Shown here piece after piece: positions 15,540-17,052 of a stretch of DNA of 17,052 nt. The DNA lies in NCBI GenBank assembly GCA_946007445.1, contig CAMGAL010000014.1, positions 1-17,052 of the forward strand, given 5' to 3'. Numbering within the stretch: the first letter of the stretch is position 1; every line of letters begins with the position of its first letter. Both the position numbers and the translations under genes were made by a program. The DNA comes from an uncultured Mediterranea sp. Lineage in GTDB: Bacteria; Bacteroidota; Bacteroidia; Bacteroidales; Bacteroidaceae. The notes under the pieces are model-generated. The model had not been told where the DNA came from, made no database searches, and saw nothing but the letters and a program-made list of their open reading frames with translations.

Positions 15540-16679
15540 ATGAAGTACCCAACAGTCAGACTGGTGTTCGACCGAAAGAAGGTGGCATCAGACAAGAAAA
15601 AAGGGCTTGTACAGATTGAGGTCACAAGCCAGGGAAAGAGAAAGTGGATTGGAACCACCGTGAAGCTTTATGCCAATCAGTGGGACGACCGAAAGCATGT
15701 GGTGCGCAGCAACGAGTGCATCGAGCAGAACGCCATCATCGACGCGATGATGAAACGAGTCAATGAGTTCATCGCCGGACTGGCCAAGAGCGGAGTGGCC
15801 TTCGACTTCGAGAAGCTGGACGCATTTGTCAGCTCCATGTCAGAATCATCCTCCTTCGTGGAGTTCGTCAGACGTAGGATAGAAGAGCGCACAGACATTG
15901 AGGAGAGCACCCGGAAGCAGCACCGCACGCTGCTACAGTCGCTCGAAGAGTTCGGACGCATCAACTACATGAACGACCTGACGAAGCAAAACATCGTGCT
16001 CTATGACGAATTTCTGCACAGCAAGGGAATCACCCAACCGACCATCTACAACTACCACAAGCGGCTGAAGCGGTACATACACGAGGCCATGAAGTTCGAG
16101 CTGATGGACGGCGACCCCTATGTGGGGATGCACTTCGAACGCGGCAAGTTCGAGAAGCGCAAGTACCTCACGATGGACGAGTTGCGGAGAGTCATCACGT
16201 GCCCCATCAACAGCGAGCCCGTCAGCAGAGTCAGAGACCTCTTCCTCTTCCAGTGCTACACCGGGTTGGCGTATGCCGACTTCGCGAAGTTTGACTTCAC
16301 CAAAGACGTGGAATTCAGGAATGGTCGCTACGTCGTGGCCGACCGCCGGCGAAAGACCAACGAAGACTACACCATCGTGCTGCTGCATCCGGCCATCGAG
16401 ATACTGGAGAAGTACGGGCATGTGCTGCCCGTCATCTCGCTTCAGAAATACAACGCCTCGCTCAAGGTGCTGGCTCAATATGCCCGGATAGACAAGGACC
16501 TGACCAGCCACATGGCTCGACATACCTTCGCTGTATTCGCGCTGAATAACGGCATCCCCATTGAGATAGTATCCAAGATGTTGGGCCATGCCAATATACG
16601 CACCACGCAGATTTACGCCAAGGTGCTCAACTCCGAGGTAGAACGCTCGTTCGACAAGCTGGCCGACGTCTTCAAATAG
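15540..16679 (+). CDS. Tyrosine recombinase/integrase, Bacteroidetes type lacking Arg I
   Basis: The 379-residue protein should insert and excise the element at tRNA-Arg. Residues 1-95 form an arm-binding domain (a short beta-rich region starting KYPTVRLVFDRKK); 103-185 are a SAM-like core-binding domain; 205-379 are catalytic. The active site has Lys272 (RRKTNEDY), His324-x-x-Arg327 (HMARHTF), His350 (GHANIRTTQ) and nucleophile Tyr359. The first catalytic arginine, normally in TGLR, is replaced by Ala244 (YTGLAYADF), as in IntDOT-like Bacteroides integrases. ATG at 15540 follows TTTTAAGCC; no -7 element is evident. A strong hairpin lies about 34 bases beyond the stop. Confidence 0.95.
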   Translation: MKYPTVRLVFDRKKVASDKKKGLVQIEVTSQGKRKWIGTTVKLYANQWDDRKHVVRSNECIEQNAIIDAMMKRVNEFIAGLAKSGVAFDFEKLDAFVSSMSESSSFVEFVRRRIEERTDIEESTRKQHRTLLQSLEEFGRINYMNDLTKQNIVLYDEFLHSKGITQPTIYNYHKRLKRYIHEAMKFELMDGDPYVGMHFERGKFEKRKYLTMDELRRVITCPINSEPVSRVRDLFLFQCYTGLAYADFAKFDFTKDVEFRNGRYVVADRRRKTNEDYTIVLLHPAIEILEKYGHVLPVISLQKYNASLKVLAQYARIDKDLTSHMARHTFAVFALNNGIPIEIVSKMLGHANIRTTQIYAKVLNSEVERSFDKLADVFK

Positions 16680-16712
16680 AGCATATATAATATTATAAGG
16701 TATAGGAAGAAA

Positions 16713-16760
16713 GAGTGGCTGCATCCCCCTCCATGAGTGAGAGGGGGATGGCAGCCACTC
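16713..16760. terminator. Long two-way hairpin between int and the minus-strand genes
   Basis: GAGTGGCTGCATCCCCCTC (16713-16731) pairs with 16741-16760 across a 9-base loop, giving 19 pairs with one bulged base. It is followed on the plus strand only by GTTTG and on the minus strand by a TTTCTTCC-like stretch, so the T-runs are short. Its place between converging transcripts suggests it stops both. Confidence 0.72.
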
Positions 16761-16782
16761 GTTTGCCCCATGCAGGAAGCAA

Positions 16783-16833
16783 TCACTTCTTCACGGGACG
16801 CTTGCCCTTGGTCTTGGTTCCACAACCTGCCAT
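16783..16833 (-). CDS. 16-residue basic microprotein (hypothetical)
   Basis: The frame encodes MAGCGTKTKGKRPVKK, with six lysines, one arginine and one cysteine, and no hydrophobic segment. AAAGGAGGTG lies nine bases before the ATG, an almost perfect Shine-Dalgarno, which is unusual in Bacteroidetes. The start is 4 bases past the stop of the preceding gene, suggesting a two-gene operon, and the two-way hairpin follows 23 bases after the stop. I do not recognise the product. The SD also encodes Lys-Glu-Val at the end of the upstream gene, so chance cannot be excluded. Confidence 0.5.
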   Translation of the reverse strand: MAGCGTKTKGKRPVKK

Positions 16834-16837
16834 GACG

Positions 16838-17052
16838 TTACACCTCCTTTCTCTTTCTTCTTTTGGTTAATACAATCCACATCAATATAGCTGATACGAT
16901 TACAATCAATCCCCCGATGGCCATCCCTCCGAAATCCATCTTGGTCTGCTCCCAGCGGGAGAGACGGCGCTCCACGGGGACGGGCATCTGCACGGTTTCC
17001 TGCCGCAGGATGGTGTCCGTCTGATGGCGGAAGAGGTAGCGGTACTCCGTGC
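16838..17052 (-). CDS. Single-helix membrane protein of the element (N-terminus outside window)
   Basis: The open frame runs into the window edge, so only the last 70 residues are seen. They contain a charged region with PVPVERRLSRWEQTKMDFGG, a hydrophobic helix (about 47-64 of the visible part: AIGGLIVIVSAILMWIVL) and a very basic tail (TKRRKRKEV). Similar short proteins with a 'PVPVE...W' stretch ahead of one helix occur near lysis or amidase genes of Bacteroides prophages and mobile elements, as I recall, which would fit a spanin- or holin-associated role. That role is inference; the membrane anchor is visible. Confidence 0.7.
   Translation of the reverse strand, partial: TEYRYLFRHQTDTILRQETVQMPVPVERRLSRWEQTKMDFGGMAIGGLIVIVSAILMWIVLTKRRKRKEV
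16841..16850 (-). promoter_or_regulatory. Strong Shine-Dalgarno for the microprotein
   Basis: AAAGGAGGTG on the minus strand is the best anti-SD match noticed in the window and sets the start at 16833. Other genes here lack such a site. Confidence 0.55.

Larger units (their letters stand above)
15325..17052. mobile_element. Left end of an integrative element or prophage in tRNA-Arg (continues beyond window)
   Basis: The order is an intact tRNA, a gap with direct repeats, a tyrosine integrase gene, a two-way hairpin and then minus-strand genes (a microprotein and a membrane protein) reading towards the integrase. No conjugation, replication or phage structural gene is visible, so prophage, conjugative element and mobilisable island all remain open. 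Confidence 0.65.

Noticed and set aside
15933..16724. Minus-strand frame of 263 codons opposite the integrase
   Set aside because: It overlaps the catalytic domain of int in antisense and runs through the terminator hairpin.
15325..17052. Second attachment site within the window
   Set aside because: No copy of the tRNA-Arg 3' end is seen to the right of the tRNA, so the far end of the element must lie outside.

Overview
The window reads as chromosome of a Bacteroidales gut-type bacterium (Bacteroides or a close relative with fairly high GC; the species cannot be fixed from this stretch). The support is direct. Five genes or operons are preceded by the Bacteroidetes -7 element TAnnTTTG, most genes lack a Shine-Dalgarno sequence, and the gene types are typical of the order: a MORN-repeat secreted protein, a tandem lipoprotein-like sensor kinase, and a tyrosine integrase that lacks the first catalytic arginine. 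Two parts can be separated: core chromosome from 1 to about 15324, and the left end of an integrated element from about 15325 to the window end.

Core part, left to right. (1) The 3' portion of a sensor histidine kinase with a periplasmic binding-protein-like domain (1-1938). (2) A tight four-gene cluster, 2047-6843: class A penicillin-binding protein, a short HPPK (folK-like), CMP-Kdo synthetase (kdsB), and an M16-family protein whose zinc-binding motif is lost. The shared theme is cell-envelope building plus one folate step. (3) A secreted protein made almost entirely of fourteen 23-residue MORN repeats (6901-8082). (4) A 280-bp convergent gap with AT-rich inverted repeats. (5) prs (PRPP synthetase) on the minus strand, divergent from (6) a three-gene signalling operon, 9432-15199: a 1418-residue double sensor kinase, a response regulator with a LuxR-like output domain, and a six-helix membrane protein that looks like a shortened AbgT transporter. 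(7) tRNA-Arg(TCT) with its own promoter and a hairpin terminator.

The most unusual item is the signalling operon. The kinase consists of two complete sensor modules in one chain, each with a lipobox-like segment, a membrane segment and a kinase region. The first kinase region keeps the ATP-binding boxes but has no histidine at the expected H-box position. The second has an H-box-like KHETLYYP but its ATP-binding boxes are eroded. A split of labour within one polypeptide, with the ATPase in one half and the phosphoacceptor in the other, is the simplest reading. The regulator would take the phosphate, and the AbgT-like protein, which overlaps the regulator gene by 11 bases, may be a sensor partner or output rather than a transporter because its central and last segments are absent.

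Element part. Directly after the tRNA lie five GATAC-type direct repeats (candidate integrase arm sites), then the integrase gene (15540-16679), a strong bidirectional hairpin, and on the minus strand a 16-residue basic microprotein with an unusually perfect Shine-Dalgarno sequence, preceded by the C-terminal end of a single-helix membrane protein. The rest of the element, including the second att site, is outside the window.
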